Part shown: positions 42,294-52,006 of the stretch, one piece after another
Position numbering within the stretch: the first letter of the stretch is position 1
Layout of the letters: each line of letters starts with the position of its first letter
Assembly: GCA_003243195.1 (NCBI GenBank)
Contig: QFQI01000007.1
Coordinates: 1-64,000, forward strand
From: Sphingomonas taxi
GTDB taxonomy: Bacteria; Pseudomonadota; Alphaproteobacteria; Sphingomonadales; Sphingomonadaceae
DNA: 64,000 nt
Direction: 5' to 3'
Notes under the pieces: model-generated
What the model saw: only the letters and a program-made list of their open reading frames with translations
Told to the model about the DNA's origin: nothing
Database searches by the model: none
Translations under genes and position numbers: made by a program

Positions 42294-44207
42294 ATGACCA
42301 CCTACCAGCCCGACGCGCTGATCCGCGAGGATATCGCCGCCTATCTCGCGCAGCACGAGGCCAAGTCGCTGCTGCGCTTCATCACCTGCGGATCGGTGGA
42401 CGACGGCAAGTCGACGCTGATCGGCCGCCTGCTCTACGATTCGAAGCAGGTGTTCGAGGACCAGCTCTCCGCGCTGGAGAGCGACAGCCGGCGCGTCGGC
42501 ACGCAGGGGCAGAACATCGACTTCGCGCTGCTGGTCGACGGGCTGGCCGCCGAGCGCGAGCAGGGCATCACGATCGACGTCGCCTATCGCTTCTTCGCGA
42601 CCGAACGACGCAAGTTCATTGTCGCCGATACGCCCGGCCACGAACAATATACGCGCAACATGGTGACCGGCGCGTCGACCGCCGATCTGGCGGTGATCCT
42701 GGTCGATGCGCGCAAGGGCGTGCTGACGCAGACGCGGCGGCACAGCTACCTCGCGCAGTTGATCGGCATCCGCAACATCGTGCTGGCCGTCAACAAGATG
42801 GACCTCGTGGGCTATGATGCGCAAACATTCGAGCGTATCCGACTGGCCTATCGCGCCTTCGCGACCGAGATCGGGATCACGGATTTCACCGCCATTCCCG
42901 TCTCAGGGCTTGCCGGCGACAACATCGCCAACATCCGCAGCGCCGCGATGCCGTGGTACACCGGCCCGACGTTGATCGAGCATCTGGAGCAGGTGCCGGT
43001 CGATGCCGATCGCGAGGCACGCGGACCGTTCCGCCTGCCCGTGCAATGGGTCAACCGTCCCGATCTCGACTTTCGCGGGTTCGCCGGCACGATCGCCAGC
43101 GGACAGGTGAAGCCGGGCGTTGCGGTGCGGATCGTGCCGTCGGGCCGCACCACCTCGGTCGCGCGGATCGTGGCAATGGGCGGCGATCTCGATCAGGCGA
43201 AGGCCGGCCAGTCGGTGACGCTGACGCTGGCCGACGAGGTGGATTGCTCGCGCGGGGACATGATCGCGGCGGCGGACGACCCGCCCGAGGTCGCCGATCA
43301 GTTCGAGGCGACGATCGTGTGGATGGCGGACGAGGCGATGCTGCCGGGGCGCAGCTATGCCTTCCAGCTCGGCACGCAGGCGGCGTCCGCCACGCTGCGC
43401 ACGCCCAAATACCAGGTCAACGTCAACACGCTGGAGGAAACGGCGGCGCGCACGCTGGAGCTGAATGCGATCGGCGTGGTCACGCTGGCGCTCGACCGGC
43501 CGATCGTCTTCGCGCCGTACGAGCAGAGTCGCGAGCTGGGCGGCTTCATCCTGATCGACAAGGCGACCAACGCCACCGTGGCGGCGGGAATGATCCGCTT
43601 CGCGCTCCGCCGCGCCAGCAACGTCCACCGCCAGCCGACCGATGTGACGCGCGAACGCCGCGCGCGGCTGAAGAACCAGCGGCCGGCGGTGCTGTGGTTC
43701 ACCGGCCTGTCGGGCGCGGGCAAGTCGACGATCGCCAATCTGGTCGAAACGAAGCTGGCGCGGATGAACCGCCACACCTTCCTGCTGGACGGGGACAATG
43801 TGCGCCACGGTCTCAACAGCGACCTGGGCTTCACCGATGCCGACCGGGTGGAGAACGTCCGCCGCATCGGCGAGGTCGCGCGGCTGATGACCGACGCCGG
43901 GCTGATCGTGCTCACCGCCTTCATCTCGCCGTTCCGTGCCGAGCGCGACATGGTGCGCCAGATGCTGCCGGGCGGCGAGTTCGTGGAGGTCCATGTCGAC
44001 ACCACCCTGGCGGCGGCGGAGGCGCGCGACGTGAAGGGGCTGTACGCCAAGGCGCGCAGCGGCGCGCTCGCCAACTTCACCGGCATCGACAGCCCGTATG
44101 AAGCGCCCGAGGCGCCCGAACTGCACGTCGACACCGCGACCGAGAGCGCGAATGCGGCGGCGGAGCGGATCGTCGCGTGGCTGATCGCGCGCGAGGAGGA
44201 GGGCTGA
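42294..44207 (+). CDS. cysNC: Fused sulfate adenylyltransferase GTPase / APS kinase CysNC
   Basis: A 637-residue bifunctional enzyme. Residues 1-430 are the CysN GTPase, with the P-loop GSVDDGKS, DTPGHEQYTRNM and NKMD, followed by EF-Tu-like barrels. Residues 450-637 are APS kinase, with the P-loop GLSGAGKST and a GDNVRHGLN motif. It supplies GTP-driven APS synthesis and phosphorylates APS to PAPS. The fusion is common in alphaproteobacteria. It starts 40 bp after cysD. Confidence 0.96.
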   Translation: MTTYQPDALIREDIAAYLAQHEAKSLLRFITCGSVDDGKSTLIGRLLYDSKQVFEDQLSALESDSRRVGTQGQNIDFALLVDGLAAEREQGITIDVAYRFFATERRKFIVADTPGHEQYTRNMVTGASTADLAVILVDARKGVLTQTRRHSYLAQLIGIRNIVLAVNKMDLVGYDAQTFERIRLAYRAFATEIGITDFTAIPVSGLAGDNIANIRSAAMPWYTGPTLIEHLEQVPVDADREARGPFRLPVQWVNRPDLDFRGFAGTIASGQVKPGVAVRIVPSGRTTSVARIVAMGGDLDQAKAGQSVTLTLADEVDCSRGDMIAAADDPPEVADQFEATIVWMADEAMLPGRSYAFQLGTQAASATLRTPKYQVNVNTLEETAARTLELNAIGVVTLALDRPIVFAPYEQSRELGGFILIDKATNATVAAGMIRFALRRASNVHRQPTDVTRERRARLKNQRPAVLWFTGLSGAGKSTIANLVETKLARMNRHTFLLDGDNVRHGLNSDLGFTDADRVENVRRIGEVARLMTDAGLIVLTAFISPFRAERDMVRQMLPGGEFVEVHVDTTLAAAEARDVKGLYAKARSGALANFTGIDSPYEAPEAPELHVDTATESANAAAERIVAWLIAREEEG

Positions 44208-44370
44208 GCCGCGGTCGCGGCAGGCGCTGGCCGCGCATCCGGCGGTGCCGGCCCGCCCCCGTCCGGAACCCTTCCGGGACGCCGCGCCGTCGCAAAACCC
44301 GCGGGGGGTGAAGGCCAGGCGCGATCGGCGCGCTCGCGCGTTGAGCGGGCTCGACCAATCGGAGAACCCT

Positions 44371-44844
44371 ATGCGCTCGCTTCTCACCACCGCGCTGATC
44401 GGCGTCGGTGCGGGCCTTGCCGCCTCGTTCGTGATGAACCGCTTCCAGGATGTCGCCGCGCCCGCGTTCGGGATGGACGGCGGCAACGACGATCCTTCCA
44501 CCGTCAAGGCCGCCGACACGATCAGCGAGGCCGTCGAAGGCCGTCCGGTGATGCAGAAGCATCGCGCAGCGGCCGGGTCCGCGCTGCACTACGCGCTGGG
44601 GGCGGCGATCGGCGGCGGCTATGCGCTGGTGGTGCGGCGCTGGCCGCGCACCGCCGAAGGGCTGGGCGCGCCGGTCGGGCTGGCGACGATGTTGCTCCTC
44701 GACGACCTGCTGGTGCCCGCCGCCGGCTGGGGGCCGTGGCCGAAGGCGGAGGCGGCGGGTAACCTCTACGGCCTGTCCTCGCACCTTGTGTTCGGCATGT
44801 CACTGGAAGGCGCGCGGCGCGCGGGCGAGGCGTTGCCGGGCTGA
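44371..44844 (+). CDS. DUF1440 (YagU-like) membrane protein
   Basis: A 157-residue protein with a start at ATG 44371 after GGAG. Hydrophobic segments include LLTTALIGVGAGLAASFVMNRFQD, HYALGAAIGGGYALVV and GLATMLLLDDLLVPAAGWGPWP. The layout matches YagU/DUF1440 inner-membrane proteins of unknown biochemical role. It stands alone between cysNC and a secreted STN-domain gene. Confidence 0.78.
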   Translation: MRSLLTTALIGVGAGLAASFVMNRFQDVAAPAFGMDGGNDDPSTVKAADTISEAVEGRPVMQKHRAAAGSALHYALGAAIGGGYALVVRRWPRTAEGLGAPVGLATMLLLDDLLVPAAGWGPWPKAEAAGNLYGLSSHLVFGMSLEGARRAGEALPG

Positions 44845-44888
44845 TCGGGACGCGGTACGCGACGTCATTGTCCCTACCGGAGCTTTGC

Positions 44889-45467
44889 ATGCGCACGATG
44901 ATCGCCCGCCCGCTGGCCCTGCTGTGTTCCGGCGCGGCGCTGTTGCTCGCGCTGCCCGCCGCCGCGGAATGCACGAAGGGGCCGTTCAGGGTGAAGCTGC
45001 CGGCGCAGCGGCTGGACGAGCGGGTGCAGGCACTCGCGCATGTCACCGGCTGTTTCATGCAGGTCGACCCGGCGCTGCTCGCCGACCGCAGCGCCCCGGC
45101 GGTGCGCGGACGGCTGACCACCGAACAGGTGGTGCTCCGCTCGCTGCGCGGCACCGGGCTGGAGGCGGCGCCGCGCAAGGGCCATTGGCGGATCGACCGT
45201 GCGCAGCAGGTGCGGTTCGCGCGCCGTGTCGAATCGCTGCGCACCACGCTGGAGCAGCAGCGCGCCTCCGTCCCCCCGGCGCGCGCCGCCGCCATGACGC
45301 GCACGCTGGCGCGGGTCGAAACGGGGGTGGCGCGCGACGTGCGGCGGCAGGGCTTTCTGAGCGCGGCGGAGCGTTCGAGCTACGATGCCACGCTCGATAT
45401 GGTCGCGAAGCGGCTGGGCCGGCCGGTGACGCCGCTTGCGCGGGGCTGGGTCGCGCCGGCCGAGTGA
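44889..45467 (+). CDS. Exported protein with a secretin/TonB short N-terminal (STN) domain
   Basis: A 192-residue protein. The signal peptide ends near LALPAAAEC. Residues 30-95 (FRVKLPAQRLDERVQALAHVTGCFMQVDPALL to LRGTGLEAA) fit the STN fold used by FecA-like receptors for signalling. No receptor barrel follows; the rest is a helical region rich in Arg and Ala. It may be a free-standing periplasmic adaptor. GGAG lies 8 bp before ATG 44889. Confidence 0.72.
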   Translation: MRTMIARPLALLCSGAALLLALPAAAECTKGPFRVKLPAQRLDERVQALAHVTGCFMQVDPALLADRSAPAVRGRLTTEQVVLRSLRGTGLEAAPRKGHWRIDRAQQVRFARRVESLRTTLEQQRASVPPARAAAMTRTLARVETGVARDVRRQGFLSAAERSSYDATLDMVAKRLGRPVTPLARGWVAPAE

Positions 45468-45471
45468 TCCG

Positions 45472-45654
45472 CTACCCGTTCCCGCCCGACCGTTCGCGCC
45501 ACCAGATCGCCGCGGCGATCGCCACGCCGGCGGCGAGGCCGATGAGGAAGCCGATCGTCGGCTGGCCGGCGTAGAGGCCGATCGCGGTGCCGCCCAGCGC
45601 GCCGACCGCGATCGGAAAGCCGCCGGCGGACGGGGTACGGGGAGGGGTTGCCAT
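45472..45654 (-). CDS. Small membrane protein
   Basis: A 60-residue protein with two hydrophobic stretches (GGFPIAVGALGGTAIGLYAG and IGFLIGLAAGVAIAAAIWW) and a charged tail (RERSGGNG). It is convergent with the STN gene. No strong ribosome-binding site is visible, but the composition fits a real two-helix membrane protein. Its function is unknown. Confidence 0.5.
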   Translation of the reverse strand: MATPPRTPSAGGFPIAVGALGGTAIGLYAGQPTIGFLIGLAAGVAIAAAIWWRERSGGNG

Positions 45655-45763
45655 GGCGGTGCGCATGCCACGTCGCGCGCGGCGACGCCAGCGATCCGCG
45701 CCATCGGCGACCGCCCGCGCTTTCGCCCTTCTTCTTCACCGGGCGAGTCGCTAAACGACACGA

Positions 45764-47758
45764 ATGTGGCCGGACGTGGGGCGGCATGGCGTGCTGCTCC
45801 ACGCCATGTGCGGCGTGATGATCGTGACGGGGCCGGCGTACGCCCAGCAGGCGTCCACGCCGTCCGCCGCCGCGCCCGCCCGCGCCGACACCCCGGTCGT
45901 CGCGCCACCTGCGCCGATGGAGGAGGTGGATCCGAACGATGCGCTGGCGCCGCTGCCCGATATCGGCGTTGACTGGCCCGATCTCGCCAGCGCGCCGGGC
46001 ATCGCCACCACGGCGCGCACCGACGTCGCCGCCAGCTTTCGTTACGGATGGCGGATCGACGGGGTGGACGCGATCGGCGGATCGCTGCTGCGGCAACGGT
46101 TTGCGGAACTGTCGGTGCTGGCCGGCGCGGATGGCAAGGAGGCCAACGCCGCGCAGCTCGATCGCCGCGCGCGCGAGGATGCCGACCTGCTGGTCACGCT
46201 GCTGAAGGGTGAGGGTTATTACGACGCCACCGTCGCGACGCGGGTGGAGCGGAATGATCGCCGCCCGGTGGTGGTGCTGGCCGCGACGCCGGGCGCGCTG
46301 TACCGCTTCACGGGCGTGACGCTGGCCGGCGTCGAGGCGGCGGGCGCAAAGGCCGATACGCTACGCGACGCGTTCGGCGTGCACGCAGCGGATGCGGTGA
46401 ACGCCGACGCCATCGCCGCCGCCGAGGCGAACCTGCGCACGCGCGCCGGGGAGGAAGGCTTCCCCTTTGCCCAGATCGGTGATCCCGAAGTGGTGGTCGA
46501 CCGCGCGACGCGAACCGCGACGCTGGCGATGGAGGTGGCGCCGGGCCGCGCGCGCCGCTTCGGCCGGATCACCGTCAACGACGACAATGGTGTGTTCGAC
46601 GCGCGGCATGTGCAGGACATCGCGCGCTTCGCTCCCGGCGACGAGTACGAGACGTCGGAAGTCGACGACCTGCGTCGCGCGCTGGTGCAGACCGGGCTGG
46701 TATCCACCGCCGAGGTGCGCCCGGTCGCCGCCGCCGACCCGGACGTGGTGGACGTGGCGGTGCGGCTGGAGCCGGCCCCGCCGCGCACGGTGGCGGTGGA
46801 GCTGGGCTACGGCACCGGCGAGGGCGCGCGGTCCGAAGTGAGCTGGACGCATCGCAACCTGCTGCCCCCCGAAGGCGCGGTGACGCTGCGCGGCGTGGCG
46901 GGCACGCGCGAGCAATTGGGGCAGGTCACGTTCCGCCGCAACAATTTTCATGCGCGCGACCGTGTGCTGACCGCGCAGGTCTCCGCCGCGCACCTGCAAC
47001 GCGACGCGTTCGATGCGCAGACGATCTCGCTGTCGGCGACGATCGAACGGCAGACCAACATCTTCTTCCAGAAGACATGGACATGGTCGCTGGGCGGCGA
47101 GCTGGTCGCGACCGACGAGCGCGACGTGATCGCCTCCACCGGCGCGCCGCGGCGGCGCACCTTCCTGATCGGCGCGCTGCCCACCAGTCTGGGCTATGAC
47201 GGGTCGGACGACCTGCTCAACCCAACGCGCGGCTTCCGTCTGTCGGGACGCGTCAGCCCCGAACTGTCGCTGCAGGACCGCGTGTTCGGCTATACCCGCG
47301 TGCAGGTCGACGCCAGCGCGTACCAGCCGGTGACGCAGCGCGTGGTGATGGCCGGGCGGGTGCGCGCGGGCACGATCCTGGGCGCGCCGCGCGACCAGAT
47401 CGCGCCGTCGCGGCGCTTCTATTCGGGCGGCGGCGCGTCGGTGCGCGGCTATGGTTTCCAGTCGATCGGACCGCGCGATCCCAACAACGATCCGATCGGC
47501 GGGCGCAGCCTGGCCGAATTCGGGCTGGAAGCGCGCGTCCGGGCGTTCGGCAATTTCGGCGTCGTGCCGTTCCTGGACGGCGGCAACATCTACACCGGCG
47601 GGCTGCCGGATCTGACCGGCCTGCGCTACGGCGCGGGGATCGGCGTGCGCTATTATTCCAGTTTCGGGCCGATCCGCGTCGACGTCGGCACGCCGCTCAA
47701 TCCGCAGCGCGGGGATCCACGCGTGGCGGTGTACGTGTCGCTGGGGCAGGCGTTCTGA
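45764..47758 (+). CDS. tamA: Autotransporter assembly/translocation protein TamA (BamA family)
   Basis: A 664-residue outer-membrane protein. An N-terminal signal and a Pro/Ala-rich linker precede POTRA repeats (about residues 90-320) and an Omp85 barrel. The barrel carries the conserved SFPF-type and lid-lock region (YSGGGASVRGYGFQSIGPRD) and ends in an aromatic (SLGQAF). With TamB it forms an inner-to-outer membrane bridge for outer-membrane assembly or lipid transport. The tamB ATG overlaps its stop. Confidence 0.93.
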   Translation: MWPDVGRHGVLLHAMCGVMIVTGPAYAQQASTPSAAAPARADTPVVAPPAPMEEVDPNDALAPLPDIGVDWPDLASAPGIATTARTDVAASFRYGWRIDGVDAIGGSLLRQRFAELSVLAGADGKEANAAQLDRRAREDADLLVTLLKGEGYYDATVATRVERNDRRPVVVLAATPGALYRFTGVTLAGVEAAGAKADTLRDAFGVHAADAVNADAIAAAEANLRTRAGEEGFPFAQIGDPEVVVDRATRTATLAMEVAPGRARRFGRITVNDDNGVFDARHVQDIARFAPGDEYETSEVDDLRRALVQTGLVSTAEVRPVAAADPDVVDVAVRLEPAPPRTVAVELGYGTGEGARSEVSWTHRNLLPPEGAVTLRGVAGTREQLGQVTFRRNNFHARDRVLTAQVSAAHLQRDAFDAQTISLSATIERQTNIFFQKTWTWSLGGELVATDERDVIASTGAPRRRTFLIGALPTSLGYDGSDDLLNPTRGFRLSGRVSPELSLQDRVFGYTRVQVDASAYQPVTQRVVMAGRVRAGTILGAPRDQIAPSRRFYSGGGASVRGYGFQSIGPRDPNNDPIGGRSLAEFGLEARVRAFGNFGVVPFLDGGNIYTGGLPDLTGLRYGAGIGVRYYSSFGPIRVDVGTPLNPQRGDPRVAVYVSLGQAF

Positions 47759-50700
47759 TGCGCATGCTGCGCGTCCTGGGCTGGATCGTCGCGGTGCTCG
47801 CGGCGCTGGTGGCGGTCGTCGCGGTGGTGATCGACACCGACATCGGCCATCGCATCGTCGCCGACCGCGTCAACGCGCTCGCCCCCGACAACGGCCTGCG
47901 CTTCCGGCTCGGGCGGATCGAAGGGTCGCTCTACGGGAAGGCGGAGCTGGTCGATTTCCGGCTCTACGATCCCTACGGGCTGGTGCTGGCGATCCCGCGC
48001 GCGCGGCTCGACTGGTCGCCGTTCGCGTGGCTCGACAACCGGCTGGACATCACCTCGCTCGACGTGCCCGTCGCGACGCTGGCGAAGCTGCCTAGAACGC
48101 GCGACACCGGCCGGTCGGGGCCGCTGCTGCCGAAGTTCGATATCGCGATCGGGCGGCTGGCGATCGGCCGGCTGATCGTCGCGCGCGGGGTCGCGGGGCC
48201 GGCGCGCGACGGGCGGCTTCGCGCGCGCGCCGACATTCGCGACGGTCACGCGATCGTCGATCTGGATGCGGTGGTGCAGGGCAGCGACCGGGTCGCGCTG
48301 CGGCTGGACTCGCACCCCGATGCAGGGCGGTTCGGGATCGACGCGCATGCCCGCGGCGCGGCGCAGGGCGTGCTGGCGCAGCTCACCGGGCTGAACCGCA
48401 ACATCGCGCTGGACGTGGCCGGCGCGGGCGACTGGCGGCGCTGGAGCGGACATGCGGTGGCGCAGGCCGGCGCGGTCCGGATCGCCGACCTGACGCTCGG
48501 CAACCGTGCGGGCGCCTATACGCTGACCGGCACCGTCGCGCCTGCCAGCGTGACGCACGGCAAGCTCCAGTCGCTCACCGCGCCGCGCGTGGCGGTGAAC
48601 GGCGCGGGGACGTTCACCAACCGGCGGCTGGACGGCACGCTCGCGCTGCGCTCGCCCGCGCTGGCGGTGCAGGTCGAGGGGATGGTGGATCTGGCCGCCA
48701 GCGCGTTCCGCAACCTGCGCGTGTCGGCGCGGCTGCTGCGGCCCGCCGCGCTGTTCCGCAACATGCGCGCGCAGGACATGCGGCTGCGGGCGATCCTCGA
48801 CGGCAACTTCCGCACCTTCGCGTTCGACTATCGCCTGACCGCGCGGCGCTTCGCGTTCGACGACACCGGCTTCGAGCAGGCGCGCGCCGCCGGGCGTGGC
48901 CATTGGTCGCGCACCCCGGTGGCGGTGCCGGTGCGCTTCACGGCCGCGCGCGTCACCGGCGTGGGCGACGTGGCGGGCGGCATCCTGCGCAACCTGTCGC
49001 TGGACGGCGTGCTGCGCGTCACCGCGAAGATGGTCACGGGCGACGACCTGCGGCTGCGCTCCGACAAGCTGACCGGGCGCTTCGGGCTGCGGCTCGATCT
49101 GGCGACCGGACGCTATGACGTGGCGCTGTCGGGAGCGCTGGGGCGCTATCTGATCCCCGGGCTGGGCGTGGTCGACGTCCAGTCGCAACTGCGCGCCGTG
49201 CCCGGCGCGAACGGGCACGGCACGCGCGTGATCGGGCGCGGCACCGCGCGGATGCTGCGGTTGGACAATGGCTTCTTCCGCAGCCTGGCGGGCGGGCTGC
49301 CGCGCATCGAGACGCTGCTGGAACGGACGCCCGATGGCGTGCTGCACTTCACGCGGCTGGTGCTGACCGCGCCGTCGCTGCGCCTGGCGGGCAACGGCTA
49401 TCGGCGTCGCGACGGGACGTTCGTGTTCGAGGGCGCGGGGACGCAGGCGAGCTACGGCCCGGTCCAGCTCAAGCTGGACGGGCGGATCGAGAAGCCGACG
49501 CTCGACCTGCTGTTCCGCAGCCCCAATGCCGCGATGGGCCTGCGCGACGTGCGCGCGCATCTCGATCCCACGCCGCAGGGCTTCGCCTTCACCGCGGCGG
49601 GCGGATCGCGGCTGGGGCCGTTCGGCGGCGACGGGCAGATCCTGCTGCCACCCGGCGGGCAGGCGCGGATCACGGTCGCGCGGCTGGACGTTAGCGGCAC
49701 GCGCGCGACCGGCGCGCTGGATATCGTCGACGGCGGCTTCCAGGGGCGTCTGAGCGTTGCCGGCGGCGGACTGGGCGGTGCGCTGGACTTCGCGCCCGTC
49801 GGCGACGTGCAGCGGATCGCCGGGCGGATCGAGGCGCGCAACGCGCGGATCGGCCGCGGGGCGAGCGTGCGGCAGGGGCGCGTCGACTTCACCGCGCTGC
49901 TCGAACCGGACGGCGCGCGGATCACCGCGACCACGAGCGGCGCGGGGCTGCGGCGCGGCGCGCTGTCGGTATCGCGCTTTGCGGGGCAGGCGACGCTGGT
50001 CGGCGACACCGGCGAGATCCGCGCCTCCATCGCCGGATCGCGCGGGGTCGGTTTCCGGGTCGAGACGGTGACGCAGGTGACCGCCGACGGCTATGTCGTG
50101 CGCGCGAACGGCATGATCGGGGCGCAGCCGATCACGCTCGACACGCCGGCGGTGCTGCGCCGCGACGGCGACGGCTGGTCGCTGGCGTCGACGCGGCTGC
50201 GCTTCGCGGGGGGGCAGGCCGAGGTGGCCGGACGGATCGGCGGCGGCGAGACGGCGGTGCGCGCGACGCTGGCCAACCTGCCGCTCGGCGTACTCGACAT
50301 CGGCTACAGCGGGCTGGGGCTGGGCGGCAGCGCGACCGGCACGCTAGAACTGGACGCACGGCGCGGCGCGGCGCCGACCGGGCGCACCAACCTGACGATC
50401 CGCGGGCTGACGCGCTCCGGGCTGCTCACCTCGTCCGCGCCGATCGACATCGGGGTGGCGGGCGTGCTGGGCGCGGACCGGCTGGGGGTGCGGGTGGTGA
50501 TGGCCTCGGGCGGGCGCACCGTGGGCCGCGCGCAGGCGTTGCTGAAGCCGCTGGGGTCGGGCGATCTGGTCGAGCGGCTGACGCAGGCCGGGGTGTTCGC
50601 GCAACTGCGCTACGCCGGCCCGGCGGATACGCTGTGGCGGCTGACGCGCATCGAGCTGTTCGACCTGTCCGGCCCTGTCGCCATCTCCGCCGACGTGACC

Positions 50701-51873
50701 GGCACCACCGCGCATCCGCAGATCCGCGGCCTGGTGCGCGCCACCAGCGCGCGTATCCAGAGCGCGACCACCGGCACGATCGTCAGCAGCATCCAGGCGG
50801 CCGGGCGGTTCGACGGCTCCCGCCTGCGCATCGAGCGTTTCGCGGGCGACGCCGGGCGCGGCGGACGCGTGACCGGCACCGGCAGCTTCGACTTTGGCGC
50901 GGCGAACGGTGTCGCGCTCGACCTGCGCATGCAGGCCGACCATGCGGTGCTGATCGACCGCGACGATATCGGCGCGACCGCGACCGGCCCGATCGCCTTC
51001 CGCTCCGACGGCGTTGGCGGCGTGATCTCCGGCGACGTGCGGCTGGACAGCAGCCGCTACCGGCTGGGGCAGGCGACCGTCGCCAGCGCGCTGCCGCAGA
51101 TCCGGGTGCGCGAGATCAACGTGCCGGGCGGCGACGCGGTGGACGATGACGCCGGCGCACCATGGCGGCTGGACGTGCATGCGCGCGCGCGCAACGGGCT
51201 GATGGTGTCGGGGCTGGGGCTGGCCAGCGAATGGCAGGCCGATGTGCAGATCGCCGGCACGCCGACCAACCCGGCGATCACCGGGCGCGCCGACCTGGTT
51301 CGCGGCGACTATGAGTTCGCCGGCCGCGAGTTCGAGTTGTCGCGCGGCATCATCCGCTTCGCGGGCGAGGTGCCCGCCAACCCCGCGCTGGATATCGAGG
51401 CGGCGGCCAACACCACCGGGCTGAACGCCACGATCCGCGTGACCGGCGTGGCGCAGAAGCCGGAGATCAGCTTCGCCAGCACGCCCGCGCTGCCGCAGGA
51501 CGAATTGCTGTCGCGGCTGTTGTTCGGCACTTCCATCACCAACCTGTCCGCGCCGGAGGCGCTGCAGCTCGCGGCGGCGGTGGCGGCGTTGCAGAACGGC
51601 GACGGCGGGCTGAACCCGATCAACGCGGTGCGCCGCGCCGCGGGGCTCGACCGGCTGCGCATCCTGCCCGCCGACCCGCAGACCGGACAGGGCACGTCGA
51701 TCGCCGCCGGCAAATATATCAGCCGGCGGCTGTATGCCGAGATCATCACCGATGGCGCCGGCTATTCCGCGACGCGCGTGGAGTTCCAGGTGACGCGCTG
51801 GCTGTCGCTGTTATCGTCGATCTCAACGCTGGGCCGTCAGAGCGGGAACGTGCGCGTATCGCGCGACTATTGA
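47758..51873 (+). CDS. tamB: Translocation and assembly module protein TamB
   Basis: A 1371-residue AsmA-like protein anchored by one N-terminal helix (MLRVLGWIVAVLAALVAVVA). A long beta-taco body forms a hydrophobic groove. The C-terminal DUF490/TamB domain is clear (IAGTPTNPAITGRADLVRGD, SFASTPALPQDELLSRLLFG, LRILPADPQTGQGTSIAAGKYISRRLYAEI). It spans the periplasm to TamA. Length and order are typical of the family. Confidence 0.95.
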   Translation: MRMLRVLGWIVAVLAALVAVVAVVIDTDIGHRIVADRVNALAPDNGLRFRLGRIEGSLYGKAELVDFRLYDPYGLVLAIPRARLDWSPFAWLDNRLDITSLDVPVATLAKLPRTRDTGRSGPLLPKFDIAIGRLAIGRLIVARGVAGPARDGRLRARADIRDGHAIVDLDAVVQGSDRVALRLDSHPDAGRFGIDAHARGAAQGVLAQLTGLNRNIALDVAGAGDWRRWSGHAVAQAGAVRIADLTLGNRAGAYTLTGTVAPASVTHGKLQSLTAPRVAVNGAGTFTNRRLDGTLALRSPALAVQVEGMVDLAASAFRNLRVSARLLRPAALFRNMRAQDMRLRAILDGNFRTFAFDYRLTARRFAFDDTGFEQARAAGRGHWSRTPVAVPVRFTAARVTGVGDVAGGILRNLSLDGVLRVTAKMVTGDDLRLRSDKLTGRFGLRLDLATGRYDVALSGALGRYLIPGLGVVDVQSQLRAVPGANGHGTRVIGRGTARMLRLDNGFFRSLAGGLPRIETLLERTPDGVLHFTRLVLTAPSLRLAGNGYRRRDGTFVFEGAGTQASYGPVQLKLDGRIEKPTLDLLFRSPNAAMGLRDVRAHLDPTPQGFAFTAAGGSRLGPFGGDGQILLPPGGQARITVARLDVSGTRATGALDIVDGGFQGRLSVAGGGLGGALDFAPVGDVQRIAGRIEARNARIGRGASVRQGRVDFTALLEPDGARITATTSGAGLRRGALSVSRFAGQATLVGDTGEIRASIAGSRGVGFRVETVTQVTADGYVVRANGMIGAQPITLDTPAVLRRDGDGWSLASTRLRFAGGQAEVAGRIGGGETAVRATLANLPLGVLDIGYSGLGLGGSATGTLELDARRGAAPTGRTNLTIRGLTRSGLLTSSAPIDIGVAGVLGADRLGVRVVMASGGRTVGRAQALLKPLGSGDLVERLTQAGVFAQLRYAGPADTLWRLTRIELFDLSGPVAISADVTGTTAHPQIRGLVRATSARIQSATTGTIVSSIQAAGRFDGSRLRIERFAGDAGRGGRVTGTGSFDFGAANGVALDLRMQADHAVLIDRDDIGATATGPIAFRSDGVGGVISGDVRLDSSRYRLGQATVASALPQIRVREINVPGGDAVDDDAGAPWRLDVHARARNGLMVSGLGLASEWQADVQIAGTPTNPAITGRADLVRGDYEFAGREFELSRGIIRFAGEVPANPALDIEAAANTTGLNATIRVTGVAQKPEISFASTPALPQDELLSRLLFGTSITNLSAPEALQLAAAVAALQNGDGGLNPINAVRRAAGLDRLRILPADPQTGQGTSIAAGKYISRRLYAEIITDGAGYSATRVEFQVTRWLSLLSSISTLGRQSGNVRVSRDY

Positions 51874-52006
51874 CCGGACCATCGGCGCGCCGCGCGGTGT
51901 CGCGGCGTGTCCTGGGAAAGTTGATCGGCTCCCCGGGGCGGCGGAACCACGCTTCGTCCGCGATGTTCATGGGCCGCGGCGGGGGCGCCGAACAGGGAAT
52001 GACTGA

